Assembly (NCBI RefSeq): GCF_019393635.1
Contig: NC_057863.1
Span: forward strand, 645,338,660-645,402,659
DNA length: 64,000 nt
Direction: 5' to 3'
Origin: Dromiciops gliroides
Taxonomy: Eukaryota; Chordata; Mammalia; Microbiotheria; Microbiotheriidae
Made by a program: the position numbers and the translations under genes. Positions 54,096-64,000 of the stretch are shown here, piece by piece. The notes below the pieces were generated by a model. That model did not search any database and was not told the DNA's origin. It was given only the letters and a program-made list of their open reading frames with translations. The stretch's first letter is position 1; each line of letters opens with the position of its first letter.

Positions 54096-56651
54096 GCCAC
54101 TCTTAATAGTCATGTGAGAAATGTTATTGTCAGTATTCATGTAACGTTTTTCTTCTGAAGAAGAAATGAATGAACCTGTGAGTGGGTCTTTTTCTCTGAC
54201 GTGCACATGTTGAGGACACTGGTGCCGTGCAGATAGAGGCCAAAGGAGGTGAGCATAGGGAAGCATTCATTTATCTTTGAGCTAGAAGACTCTAAAAATA
54301 CATCCATGTTGTTCTAGCGCCCCATTCCCAAATGTTAATTACCTTTACAACTTCCTGTCCCAACACCCCGCCAACAACTGCACAAACTGGTGCCATCTCC
54401 GAGAAGCAGGAGCTAAAAGAGAGGGAAAACAAGAGGGTCGTGAGGAAGAGGGATGCTGGCAGTGCCTTCCAATGCCTGGGTTCCCCTCAACAAATCATCC
54501 CTCTGACCAAGCAGCAAGGTGAATCGACATTTAACAGTGAAAAGCCAATCCAATCCAAGGGCTAAGAGAGACCTGGAGAAGACTTGGGAACTCTCTTCTG
54601 GGATTCCTTCCACAACCTCCAGTTTTCAGAAACAACACACAACTCTCATGTTTGTTCTCTGTCTCTCCCCCCAGCCCCCACCAGTACTTCCTAAAAATAA
54701 GGCACTGCCTGTCTCAGATGTTAAATGCCCCGGTCACATTCTCGCCATTCTCTTCACCCAAGAGTCAGGAGTGGATTCTATATGCTCCTCATGGACAGAT
54801 GCCAAGCTACAGGCCTGTGGTAACATGTAGGAAGGGTTTGTATGGGGGCTGAGAAAAAGATACGAATACAGGAAATTGTCCATACTGCCTACACAAAAAT
54901 GAGTGCCTGCTACCTCCCAAGATCACCGGGAACCCCAGGGCAAAGTATCTCTTCCAACAACATCCTAAGAATCAGGGGCTCTACCGCCCTTATCATGAGG
55001 ACTGTTATCAAGTTCTCAACAGGTTTTTTAAAGTCAATGATGAAACCTTATTAATAAAGGTCAAATTCACTACTAGTGCAGGAAAATAGGGGGGAAAACT
55101 CCCTTTCTCAGTTCCAGTCATTTGCCTAATGTCTGGGGGCAGAGCAATTTAAGAAAAGCAGCTAGGTCCCAGCCCTTCCTTCAGGTGATCTCTTGTCAAC
55201 TTTAAAAGACTACACAGTACCTGTTGAAGAGAAAGGGGCCAAAATCAACAGTATGCAAGATGACCAACAAAGTTATTTTAGCCAAAAGGAATGGGAGGTG
55301 ACAAGAAAACAAAACAGGCAGCACGTCTTGGCTGTGGAAGAATGGTACCTCCAGTCTCGAGTCACTGTTACATCAACCCAGGCTATTCATTACCTTTAAA
55401 AACACAACTGAATGGCCTGGGAACAGGCTAAGGGCCCCCAACCTGCAACTTAAAACCCTATGGGAGCCAAGAATAGCTCATCTGTACAGGCAGTGGGTCA
55501 CCCCCAAGACCCAAGTCCAACCCAGGCTCCTGTAAAGCTGGGCAGGGTCAAAGACCTTGGCCTCTTTCATGAGTTAGCAGCTCTCCCCTACCATGCCAAC
55601 TGGTGACAGAGTCTTCTACCTTCTGGCTCCTTCCCCTGCACCCTACCTGTCCACTCCCTTATCCTTCTTAGGGAAAAGAGAAAAGTGAAATTGGAAGAAA
55701 AGGTAAGAGAGAGAGACAGACAGACAGACACAGAGAGAAAGAGACAGAGAGACTTCTTCTGAAGACTGCACCTCATCATCAGCTGGATGAGCCTTGTCTT
55801 CAGCTATGAGGGCTCAGGGTCAGTGTGTCCATCTATGGGATATCTGCAAGGACATCTTTCTTTTTAACTGCTTCTTATGATGTCTGTCTGATGAGGGGCC
55901 AGGAGTGTGAATTCTGACTTACTGCCCTGTCCAGATTCCAGGACCTGCCCATCTTCCCTGTGCCAGGGCAGGCCAGGCCCACCTAGAGCACAGCAGGCAC
56001 TTCCCAAGGGTTGATGGGGCTCAACAATGCATCTCCCTGCATGTGGCCTGAGAGGAGCTGCTTGGAGCACAGAGAGTCTGGGCCAAGGAAGACAGAGACT
56101 CTGTCAAAGCCCTTCCAACTTGGGAGGACATAACACCAAAAAAATCCCTATCTTTTGATTTTTTACCCTTTAATTATTTTTCCAAATATAGCCCCCTCAC
56201 TGCATGTATTGCTCAGTCCAAATGAGGTACAAATTTGGAATTAAATTCCTTTTACTTCCCTTATATTAAATTCCCTATATGAGTACATATTGGTTCCCTT
56301 GATAGTCTCACTTCCTTGAGGGCAGAGATTGTTTCATTTATGCATCCGTGTCTTCGGGACTAGCATAGTGCCTGGTACGCAGGCACCTGCTTGATAAATG
56401 TTTAATGTTCTGGGCTTGGAATCAGGAGCCGGGACTCTGACACTAATGGGACTTTGGCTAAATCGCTTCCCCATAACACCTCCCCGGAGATGCTGGAGAC
56501 ACCCACCTGACAAAGTCATCAGGAAGCAGCTCAGGGTTCACTCCCAGGGACTCAAGAAGGTCACTTCGGATCTGCAGCAACAACTCTGAATCTTCACCAT
56601 AAGTGTCTGACCGAGGGTCCCGCCCTTTGTCTGTGCGGAATTTCAGGAGCA
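52357..56651 (-). CDS. SAE1: SAE1, SUMO-activating enzyme subunit 1 (last three exons)
   Basis: Exons 56507-56651, 54343-54412 and 52357-52449 (minus strand) join in frame to the C-terminal 102 or so residues of SAE1, which pairs with UBA2 as the nuclear E1 that adenylates SUMO. Visible blocks are LLKFRTDKGRDP, SDTYGEDSELLLQIRSDLLE, LGVNPELLPDDFV, SCFSEMAPVCAVVGG and ALSQRDPPHNNFFFFDGIKG, ending NGIVECLGPK. These match human SAE1 (about 346 aa) nearly throughout. Introns are GT-AG with consistent phases. Earlier exons, including the nucleotide-binding half, lie right of the window. SAE1 and BBC3 converge, as in human. Confidence 0.96.
53525..53664 (-). repeat. Short SINE in SAE1 intron
   Basis: Preceded by (TG)n and a run of G; GGCAATGAGGGTTAAGTGAC start, CCACCTAGCTGCCC end. 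GGAAATCTT on both sides. Confidence 0.9.
54037..54092. repeat. (CT)n microsatellite
   Basis: CA units followed by about 22 CT units. Confidence 0.97.
54343..54412 (-). CDS. SAE1: SAE1 penultimate exon
   Basis: A 70-nt exon after TCTTTTAG, too short for an open-frame scan. With the preceding AG it reads SSCFSEMAPVCAVVGG then VLGQEVVK, ending before GTAATT. Human has RYCFSEMAPVCAVVGG then ILAQEIVK, so six of 24 positions differ, more than in the neighbouring exons. Confidence 0.93.
54413..56285 (-). other. SAE1 intron, largely unique
   Basis: No repeat family except a GA/CAGA-rich stretch at 55705-55753; no further exon recognised. Confidence 0.5.
56286..56475 (+). repeat. L2 3' end followed by a partial MIR
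   Basis: CTTCCTTGAGGGCAGAGATT and GCACCTGCTTGATAAATGTT (L2), then CTTGGAATCAGGAGCCGGGA (MIR). Confidence 0.6.
56507..56651 (-). CDS. SAE1: SAE1 third-last exon
   Basis: 145 nt between CTCTTAG and GTC AG|GTGGGT. It encodes VLLKFRTDKGRDPRSDTYGE through NPELLPDDFV and leaves two bases of the next codon. Confidence 0.96.
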
Positions 56652-56977
56652 CTAAGAGGAAAAAAAGGGGAGACACCATAAGAAACCTTTCTAACAAAGG
56701 GTTCCGATTTGTTCACTCAAGAAATGTTTCCTGTGCACCTACTACTTACATAAGACTATCCTGGGTGAACCAGAGAAACCAAGAAGAACTAACAAGATAA
56801 GGCTGTTCCTCCAACAAGAAGCTCCTTCTCCAGACTCTGGGAATCTTCTTTGGCCACCCCCCTCCCTTAATAGGTCTGTTACTTCATCAAAAAGCATTAA
56901 GTGTCTACAAAGAAAGGGGACAAACCCTGCCCTCAAGGAGCCCCCAGTCTAATGGGGGAGAGTGCCGTCAACTACAT

Positions 56978-57124
56978 CTTTTTTTTTTTTTGGTGAGGCA
57001 ATTGGGGTTAAGTGACTTGCCCAGGGTCCCACAGCTAGTAAGTGTTAAGTGTCTGAGGCCAGATTTGAACTCAGGTCCTCCTGAATCCAGGGCCGGTGCT
57101 CTATCCACTGAGCTACCTAGCTGC
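56978..57124 (-). repeat. Short SINE in SAE1 intron
   Basis: T-run, GTGAGGCAATTGGGGTTAAG, ending CTACCTAGCTGCC; C(G/A)TCAACTAC flanks. Confidence 0.92.
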
Positions 57125-57204
57125 CTGCCATCAACTACTTCTAAACAGGATACAGACAGGATAAACTGGAGCTTATCAAGCAGAAAGAAGGGAGAATTAA
57201 CCTT

Positions 57205-57745
57205 GATTAACCAGAATTAACCTTGGCTTCCTTTAAGATTCAGCTAAAGATTCCCACCTTTTGTAAGAATCCTTTCTCAGTCCTCTTAATGCTAGTGCCT
57301 TCCCTCTAAGAGTATCTCTGATTTATCCCTTATATCTTGTACATATATAGGTATTTTTGTGTTGTCTGCCCCATTAGACTGCAAGTTCCTTGAGGGCAAG
57401 GACAGGTTTTGCCTTTCTTTGAATCCCTGGGGCTTAGCACAATATCTGGTACATTTCTGTTGTTCAGTTCTTTCAGTCATTTCTGACTCTTCATAACCCC
57501 ATTTGGGATTTTCTTGGTAAAGATACCGGAGTGCTTTGCCATTTCCCTCTACAGTTCATTTTACAGATGAAGAAACTGAGGTAAACAGGGTTAAAGTGCC
57601 TTGCCCAGAGTCTTACAGCTACTAATTGACTGAGGTTGGATTTGAGCTCAGGTCTTCCTGCCTCCAGGCTTAGCAGTCTTATCCAATATATCACCTTGCT
57701 GCCCAAACCTGGCATACAGTAGGTGCTTAATAAATGCCTGCTGAC
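57205..57745 (+). repeat. L2 3' end split by a long SINE
   Basis: ATTAGACTGCAAGTTCCTTG and CACAATATCTGGTACAT, then after 57705 CATACAGTAGGTGCTTAATA. Confidence 0.72.
57459..57705 (-). repeat. Long CORE/MIR-like SINE nested in L2
   Basis: TTGTTCAGTTCTTTCAGTCA, CCCCATTTGGGATTTTCTTG, TTTTACAGATGAAGAAACTG and terminal TTGCTGCCC. Confidence 0.8.
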
Positions 57746-57749
57746 TTGA

Positions 57750-58560
57750 AATTAAGACACATGTAACGGTAATTATCACTTAGAGAACAATATGCCAAAC
57801 CACAAGATGAGGCGGTTCTGAGGAAAGAGAAATGAAGAGCTGGGAGGGCTATGTGCAATGTTCCCAGAATTGTCCTAGTGTTTTCACTGTAGCATTGATA
57901 AGTATTTTTTAAAACTCCTTTGACATACTTAAAGACATGTGTGATTTCATCTTGGTGGGAAATCATGCGGTATCTGAGAAGAGAAGATGGCCTTCAAGAG
58001 CTCCTGGGGCGGGGATAAAAAATCTAATTAGCTGGTGGCTGAAGGGCTGCTGCTAAGTACCCTCTAACTTATCAGGGGCAGATCAGAAAGTGTTATAAAA
58101 AGAACCATTATCTTCCCTTTGCATCAGAATAGGAAAAGAGTGTGGATGTTTTCTGCTGCACCTCAAGAAATGGGGGTGAGTGGAGCTAGTTCATCGGAGC
58201 TTGAGGACAGAAAAAGAAGGTAGCACATGAGAAGGGCACAGAAAGATTAGAAATCTTCAGTTTGAAAAACCAATGGTGAAGATGGGCTATACTGCACATA
58301 GTAGGCATTTAATAAATATGTGGGTTCAACGTCTAAATGACTAGACATTCTCCAGATTCTTCTATCTCAGAAGGGTGTCCTTCCCTAAGTTTGTGGTGGG
58401 CAGGGTTACAGCAAATAAATGAATGCTGTAGTGGAAAGAACACTGCACAATGTTATCTCACTTGAGAGACTTGCGGTAACTTCTTTACCCTAAAGTTTTT
58501 CCCTTGTAAAAGCTAAGAGGTGGTTCTAGATGAGCTCTTGGGTCCCATTTGCCACAAACT
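57750..58560. other. SAE1 intron, unclassified
   Basis: Apart from a short L2-like tail (TAGTAGGCATTTAATAAATA) near 58300, nothing recognised. Confidence 0.4.
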
Positions 58561-58567
58561 TTTCTTT

Positions 58568-58718
58568 TCTTTTTTTTTTTTTAGGTGAGGCAATTGGGAT
58601 TAAGTGACTTGCCCAGGGTCACACAGCTAGTAAGTGTTAAGTGTCTGAGGCCAGATTTGAACTCAGGTCCTCCTGAATCCAGGGCTGGTGCTTTATCCAC
58701 TGCACCATCTAGCTGCCC
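58568..58718 (-). repeat. Short SINE
   Basis: T-run, GGTGAGGCAATTGGGATTAA, ending CCATCTAGCTGCCCC; CCACAAACTTTT flanks. Confidence 0.92.
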
Positions 58719-58887
58719 CCCACAAACTTTTATAATTCCACTATTTCGTCCTGTAAGGAGTGAATCTGAACTGTATCACTCCTAAAAAGTGGTTCAACCT
58801 AACAATGGAGCATAAACAGTTTCACAAATACTTCACCTAAAGAATAACTACATCTCACTAAAAAAAAAAAAGAAAGAAAAAAAAATG

Positions 58888-59039
58888 GGGGCAGCTAGGT
58901 GGCACAGTGGATAGAGCACTGGCCCTGGAGTCAGGAGTACCTGAGTTCAAATCCAGCCTCAGACACTTAACACTTACTAGCTGTGTGACCTTGGGCAAGT
59001 CACTTAACCCCAATTGCCTCACTTAAAAAAAAAAAAAAA
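58888..59039 (+). repeat. Short SINE with an extra tail before its head
   Basis: Full copy to a 15-base A-run. AAAGAATAACTACAT recurs at about 58839 and 59038, but between the left copy and the head lies CTCACT plus an A-rich run, which looks like the tail of another SINE. Confidence 0.9.
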
Positions 59040-59167
59040 GAATAACTACATGACTTGCCTAAATGATAATTTTATCCTTCAGAAGGTAAAGGAAACCAAC
59101 AAGTGGAATTTCCATTTTGGATCTAGCAGTCAGGATGGAAATAGCAGGAATCTTGGGGAAATACAAT

Positions 59168-59300
59168 ATAATCAACATTTTTTAAGAGCCTACTAAGTGG
59201 TGGTGCTCAGTGCTAGGGGTGCAAATAAATAAAAGAGGCAGTCTCTGCCCTGCCCTCAAGAAAAATGAACAATACAGTGGGAGACAGCAACAATCAAAAG
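59168..59300 (+). repeat. Old unclassified interspersed repeat
   Basis: CTCAGTGCTAGGGGTGCAAA and CAGTCTCTGCCCTGCCCTCA belong to the same dispersed family as at 9.8 kb and 14.4 kb. Confidence 0.4.
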
Positions 59301-59499
59301 GAAGATGAAAGGTGCAGGGGAGTCCTGAGCCTCTGGGAGAGGGTTTTTGCTCCCTCTTAGATTTAGTGATAGAGGAGAGCAAACAGAGTCTTGACCTGTA
59401 CCATAGATGGGGGAGGGGAAGTCAGCCCAGGAGGGATGGGAAACTCAGGAATGAAATTCTAAAGGCAAAGAAAAACAATTCTAATGAGGAAAAAAGGAG

Positions 59500-60640
59500 T
59501 TTGTCTGTACTGACTGATAGGTACACAGGGAACTCATTAACTCAGGCTAAAGACCCCTCAGAAGAGAAAAAGGATAGGTAAGGGCGGATGAATATAAAAA
59601 CAAGGTACCATCCTGTAAGAAGAGTGCCAAGAATTCTAAAGCTCAGAATGAGCTGAGGCACATGAGTAGAGTCAAGGACAAGAAATAAAATTCTTAAAGG
59701 AATGTGGAAAAGGAGTAAACTGAAAGATCAGAGGGCTGCCTGTGCTAAACCACAACAAAGAGAAGTAGGGATCACTTCAATTACTATTTTACATCTGTTT
59801 TCTCCACCAAGAATAAGAAATAAAAATGCTAATGAGGAACTGAGGCTCAAAGAGTGAATAAAGCACCTATTATTGCCCTTGACTCATTCCAGTCATAGGC
59901 CATCGCCAGGAGAGCCAGTGAGCACACCTTCTTTTTAGGTGACAATTCTAGGCTGGGTCCTTAAGCTCTGCCAGATCGGCCTCACACTACACCTGTGGCC
60001 TACACATAACCTAACTAGATGAATTCAGAACTGGTTGAATGGCCAAACTCCAAGGGTGGTTGTTATTAGGCAGTGCCCCAGAGACCTGTGCTTGGCCCTG
60101 TGCTGTTTAACATTCTTATCGATGACTCGGACAAAGGCCAAGAGGCACACCAATCAAATCTGAAGATGACAAGAAGCAGGGAGAGAGAGCTAATATAGCT
60201 TGGACGACAGTCAGGATCCACAAAGACTGTGGCAGCCTAATCTGTTAAGATGAAATATCATGAAAGGTAAGTGTAAAGTTTTACCCAAAATCTGATGCCC
60301 GAGTACAGGAGCAACCCAGTGAAGTACCATTGGTCTGAAAAGCCAGAGGGTCACGGGAAGATCTGTTAGCCAGGAGAGGACGTTCTGAGGTCCCAACCTC
60401 CACGTCTCCTAGGAACCCTAGGAGCTGACGCTACGCACCTCACTGGCCTCTGGCCTTGGTCACACCAATCTGGAGGGCCACGTTTAGTTGGGGCATCAAA
60501 ATTGAAAAAGGTTAAGGAGAACAATAATGAAGCAATCGGGTGTCCAAGACGGCTGAGGACCTAGATGCAAGGAGAACTCAAAAGTATTCCTCAAGTATCT
60601 GAGGGACTGCGCTCCAAAGGGCAGAAGCAGGAACAAAGTT
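59500..60640 (+). repeat. CR1/L3-type LINE fossil, reverse-transcriptase part
   Basis: CCTGTGCTGTTTAACATTCT, TATCGATGACTCGGACAAAG and GACAGTCAGGATCCACAAAG match the LGPVLFNIFINDLD region and beyond of CR1/L3 second ORFs. Heavily diverged. Confidence 0.6.
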
Positions 60641-60654
60641 TAAAAAGAAGCTTG

Positions 60655-60821
60655 GGGCAGCTAGGTGGTGCAACAGATAGAGCACCGGCCCTGGAGTCAG
60701 GAGGACCTGAGTTCAAATCCGGCCTCAGACACTTAACACTTACTAGCTGTGTGACCCTGGGCAAGTCACTTAACCCCAATTGCCTCACTAATAAATAAAT
60801 AAAATAAAATAAAATAAAAAA
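60655..60821 (+). repeat. Short SINE with 14-bp target duplication
   Basis: TAAAAAGAAGCTTG at 60641-60654 and 60822-60835; tail of AATAA and AAAAT units. Confidence 0.94.
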
Positions 60822-60839
60822 TAAAAAGAAGCTTGAGGT

Positions 60840-62870
60840 CAGAAAACCTTCCTAAAAATCTGAGCTGCTGTGGGAGGTAGGAGGAGTCACTGTACTCCTT
60901 GGAGATGGTCATCAGTGACAGTGTAATATGGTATTTCAGACGTGGCTGGGACACTTACAACTCTGAACATCTGTGATTTCGTGCCAATGCTGGGTGACAG
61001 CGCCAGAATGACTGGGACCCACTGTGGCAACTGTACCTTTTCATTTCAGTCCCTGGAATTCTGTGCTTCCTTTCCTGGCTTACTAAATTTTGAAACTTAT
61101 TACTTACAAAAAAGAGGATTCCCTTCCTCTCATCTGTACAGGCCCTGCCCTCTCCACCCCAAGGCTCGTTCTTGGTGCAGGTTAACTCCTGCCAAGATCT
61201 ATCCCCCAACAGTGCCTGGCCAAGACACAGAGAGAATCCTTTTATCTGTCAGTCAATCAACAGTGCTTCAACAGTCCTATCAGTGACAGGCCCAGGCTGG
61301 GACTTGGCTCAGGATCATCTTAACTTTTCATTCACCTCTGGCTGGCGTACACACTTGCCTTTCCCTTACTTCTCACTGCTAAGCACTTCCTCAAGCTGGC
61401 TGATGCTCGCCTTGCAGCCTGGGCTCAGCCCCCATCCTAGCTGTATTACTGCAGCAGGCTCCCGATGTCCCCCAGCGCCCGCCCATCCCAGCAGAACCTC
61501 CTTGGTGCGGTGCAGAGTGGGGCAGATTACTGGGCACGTATTTACTAACTCCAAACCCTATGCCCAGAATTCAGTCTAGGCCTCCATAGCCTGGGACTAG
61601 CCCAAACTCTGAGATGACTGGTCCTTGCAGAGATGATACATTCTACCAACCCTGTACCTATGCTGCAAATGTCATTTCTCCTCCTCTGTGCCTACCTACT
61701 CATCACTTCCTGTTTGTTATTACCCACCCATCTTTTAAACTTCAACCCCAAAGGCAGGAGACCTTCCCCGATCCCATCCCCACAATCGGTCTCTTGTGGT
61801 GAACCTACCACCTCCAACGACTATGAGCTCTTGGGAGGGATACGGTCTTAGCCAGCTGTCACCATTTTCCATGCCAGCACCCAGCATAGTGTTCTGCATG
61901 AAGCAGGTACCATGTTTTGGGGAAAGATGCAAAGAGAAGGCCACCTGCTTTATTTAGAATCTTCTCTAGACAGCCAGGCTCAAAATGCTCGCTCCTCCGA
62001 AGCTCAACGTGGCAGTCTGAAGGCGAGCCTCAAGTCACCAAAAGGAACCGTCTGGCCTCCCTGACAGAACTGAACGTCCTTCAAAAATGCCATATTTCAT
62101 ACACTGGAGAAAACAAATCAGGGCTCCTCTTTCAAGACCTACCTGCTAATTTCCTAGCACCCAATGAATACACACTTATCACCAGGACTTAAGAGCTAGA
62201 AGGCAGCAGAGGGACAGGCCTTTGTCCAACCTACCATTCAACAGATGAGGAAAGGGAGACCCATGGAGGGAAAGTGACTTGTCCAAGGTCACACAGCCCC
62301 TAAGCAGCAGAGCCTGAATTCACATCTGAGCAGACTCCGAATTCCATAGTCTTGCCCCCGTCCCTATCCAGTGGGCCCTGCCTCTTCTCTTCCCCCAAAC
62401 TTCCCACCCTACTCCCTCTCCCATCTCCTTGTAAGCAGTGGCTTTAGGGAGAGAACAGAGGCCTTACATGCCCTCTGGGTACCTTCCTCCCCATTCTACT
62501 TGCTTAAAACCTCCTGACGTCCACCCCCCCCTTCTCTATCCTAACTCTGATACATTGAGGTCCTTCCCCTCTACTTCCATCCTGATCCCATTGTCCTCAG
62601 ATTTCTCTGGAAGGCTGACTCACTCTTCCCACAAATCTTGGATTTTTCTCTGGGCACTGGCTCATTCTCTCCTGTCTATACACATACCTTGCTCTCTTCC
62701 ACCCTTCAAACCAACCAACCCACTCCTCTTAAGCCCCTGTCTTATTACTCTCCTCCTTTTCATATCATCCAAAATGCTGTCTTCTCTCTGCTTCCACTTC
62801 CTTACTTCTCACCCCTTAGAAATCTGTCTCCTGTTGGCTAATATGACAAAAAAGGAAAATAATAAATGTT
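60840..62870. other. SAE1 intron, mostly unique
   Basis: A MIR remnant lies at 62200-62350 (CAGATGAGGAAAGGGAGACC). No other exon or element recognised; several long open frames are non-coding in character. Confidence 0.45.
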
Positions 62871-63720
62871 GAAGATGTGAGAAAATTGGAACACTAATGC
62901 ATTGTAGGTGGAGCTGTGAACTGATCCAACCATTCTGGAGAGCAATTTGGAACCATGCCCAAAGAGTTATGGGGTTATGTATGCCCAACAATACCACTAC
63001 AAGGTCTGTATCCCAAAGAGATCATATGAAAAAGGGACAAGAACCCACATATACAAAAATATTTGTAGTTGCTCTTTTTTGTGGTGGCAAAGAACTGGAA
63101 ATCGAGGGAATGCCCATCAACTGGGGAATGGCCGAACAAGTTGTAGTATATGAATGGAATACTATTGTGCTTTAAGAAATGATGAGCAGGCAGATTTCAG
63201 AAAAACCTGGAAAGACTTAAGTGGACGGATGCTGAGTGAAGTGAGCAGAACCAGGAGAACACTGGTACACAGTAAAAGCAACACTGTGTAATGATCAACT
63301 TTTTTTTTCTTTTTTGAGGTTTTTCCCCTTTTGTTCTGATTCTTTTTTTACAAGATGACTGATGCAGAAATAGGTTATATATGTACAATCACATTAAACA
63401 GATTGCTTGCTGTCTTGGGAAGGGAGGAGGGAGAAAAATTTGGAACTCATAATCTTACAAAAATGAATGTTGAAGGGGCAGCTAGGTGGCAGAGTAGATA
63501 GAGCACCGTTCCTGGAGTCAGGAGGACCTGAGTTCAAATCCAGCCTCAGACACTTAACACTTACTAGCTGTGTGACCCTGGGCAAGTCACTTAACCCCAA
63601 TTGCCTCACCCCCCCCCCAAAAGAATGTTGAAAACTATCTTTAATCCACATCTGATTGCTTAACACCTCAGGGAGGGGAGAAGGGATAAAATTTGGAACT
63701 CAAAACTATAAATAAAAATG
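62870..63720 (+). repeat. L1 LINE 3' end with nested SINE
   Basis: WSCELIQPFWRAIWN, KKGQEPTYTKIFVVALF and MAEQVVVYEWNTIVL are readable pieces of the L1 second-ORF C-terminus, followed by a 3' UTR (CAGATTGCTTGCTGTCTTGG, AAATTTGGAACTC). It resumes after the SINE at 63623. Confidence 0.75.
63476..63622 (+). repeat. Short SINE nested in L1
   Basis: GAATGTTGAA on both sides (63466-63475, about 63624); GGGGCAGCTAGGTGGCAGAG head and a C-run in place of the usual A-run start. Confidence 0.93.
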
Positions 63721-64000
63721 TTCATTATTTTTAAAAAAATTATAATTAAAATAAAAAAGGAAAGCTATCTTTCCCTATAACTGGAAAAAAATACTATTAA
63801 GATTGAAAAAATATAAAAATAAAAATCTGGCTCCTGTCCTTATCAGTCGATTTAACAGCTGTCCAGGTACCAATGCTCTTGTCTTTACTGAACCCAATGG
63901 CCTCTTCTCTTTCCTCATCCATCTCGACCTCCTGACAGCCTTCACTCTATGGATTACTTCATGCTCTCTGGAGTTTCCTGACACTTCCCCTTGAGGCTTC

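Larger units (their letters stand above)
52450..54342 (-). other. SAE1 last intron
   Basis: About 1.9 kb. It holds one short SINE and a CT microsatellite (54037-54092, just left of the penultimate exon); the rest appears unique. No other exon recognised. Confidence 0.7.

Noticed and set aside
12263-63666. Recurring peptide like [20 protein letters not shown] and [20 protein letters not shown] in many places
   Set aside because: It is the conceptual translation of the short SINE in one frame; every occurrence lies in a SINE copy, so it is not a protein family.

Overview
The window is nuclear DNA from a marsupial, most likely an Australian one. The evidence is several dozen copies of a short tRNA-derived SINE (head like GGGGCAGCTAGGTGGCGCAG, tail like AACCCCAATTGCCTCAC plus A-run, WSINE1/MAR1 type) together with a longer CORE/MIR-like SINE, L2, CR1/L3, RTE and L1 LINE fossils and retroviral LTRs. 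No prokaryotic features, tRNA/rRNA genes or CRISPR arrays were seen.

Three protein-coding genes are recognisable, in the order and relative orientation known from human 19q13.3 (CCDC9 - BBC3 - SAE1), but flipped end for end. (1) 769-4470, minus strand: the 5' two-thirds of CCDC9 (about 306 residues), with a CpG-rich promoter near 4.4-4.5 kb; the 3' exons lie left of the window. (2) about 22.5-28.88 kb, plus strand: a complete BBC3 (PUMA, BH3-only pro-apoptotic protein, 206 aa in three coding exons behind a GC-rich non-coding exon), with a p53 site, GC boxes, a CRE and a FOXO motif in their expected places and an AATAAA at 28857. (3) about 51.5-56.65 kb, minus strand: the last three exons of SAE1 (SUMO E1 subunit, C-terminal about 102 residues); the rest lies to the right of the window.

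Between the genes: 4.5-18 kb is packed with nested repeats (an L1 fossil holding a retroviral solo LTR and SINEs; a MIR split by a second solo LTR; L2; homopurine and homopyrimidine tracts). 18-22 kb is mostly unique, GC-rich DNA with a promoter-like cluster at 18.36-18.50 kb. 29-51 kb is gene-free and holds RTE, L2 and ERV fossils, an open-frame 5'-truncated TOMM20 retrocopy at 34.4-34.7 kb and a 31-bp perfect fold-back at 44.0 kb. 56.7-64 kb is SAE1 intron with L2, CR1/L3 and L1 fossils.

I found no undescribed gene system. The most useful observations are regulatory: the conserved p53 and FOXO motifs, a miR-221/222 seed match and a predicted uORF overlapping the start of BBC3, plus the TOMM20 retrocopy. 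All identifications are by recall of protein families and motifs; no search was run.
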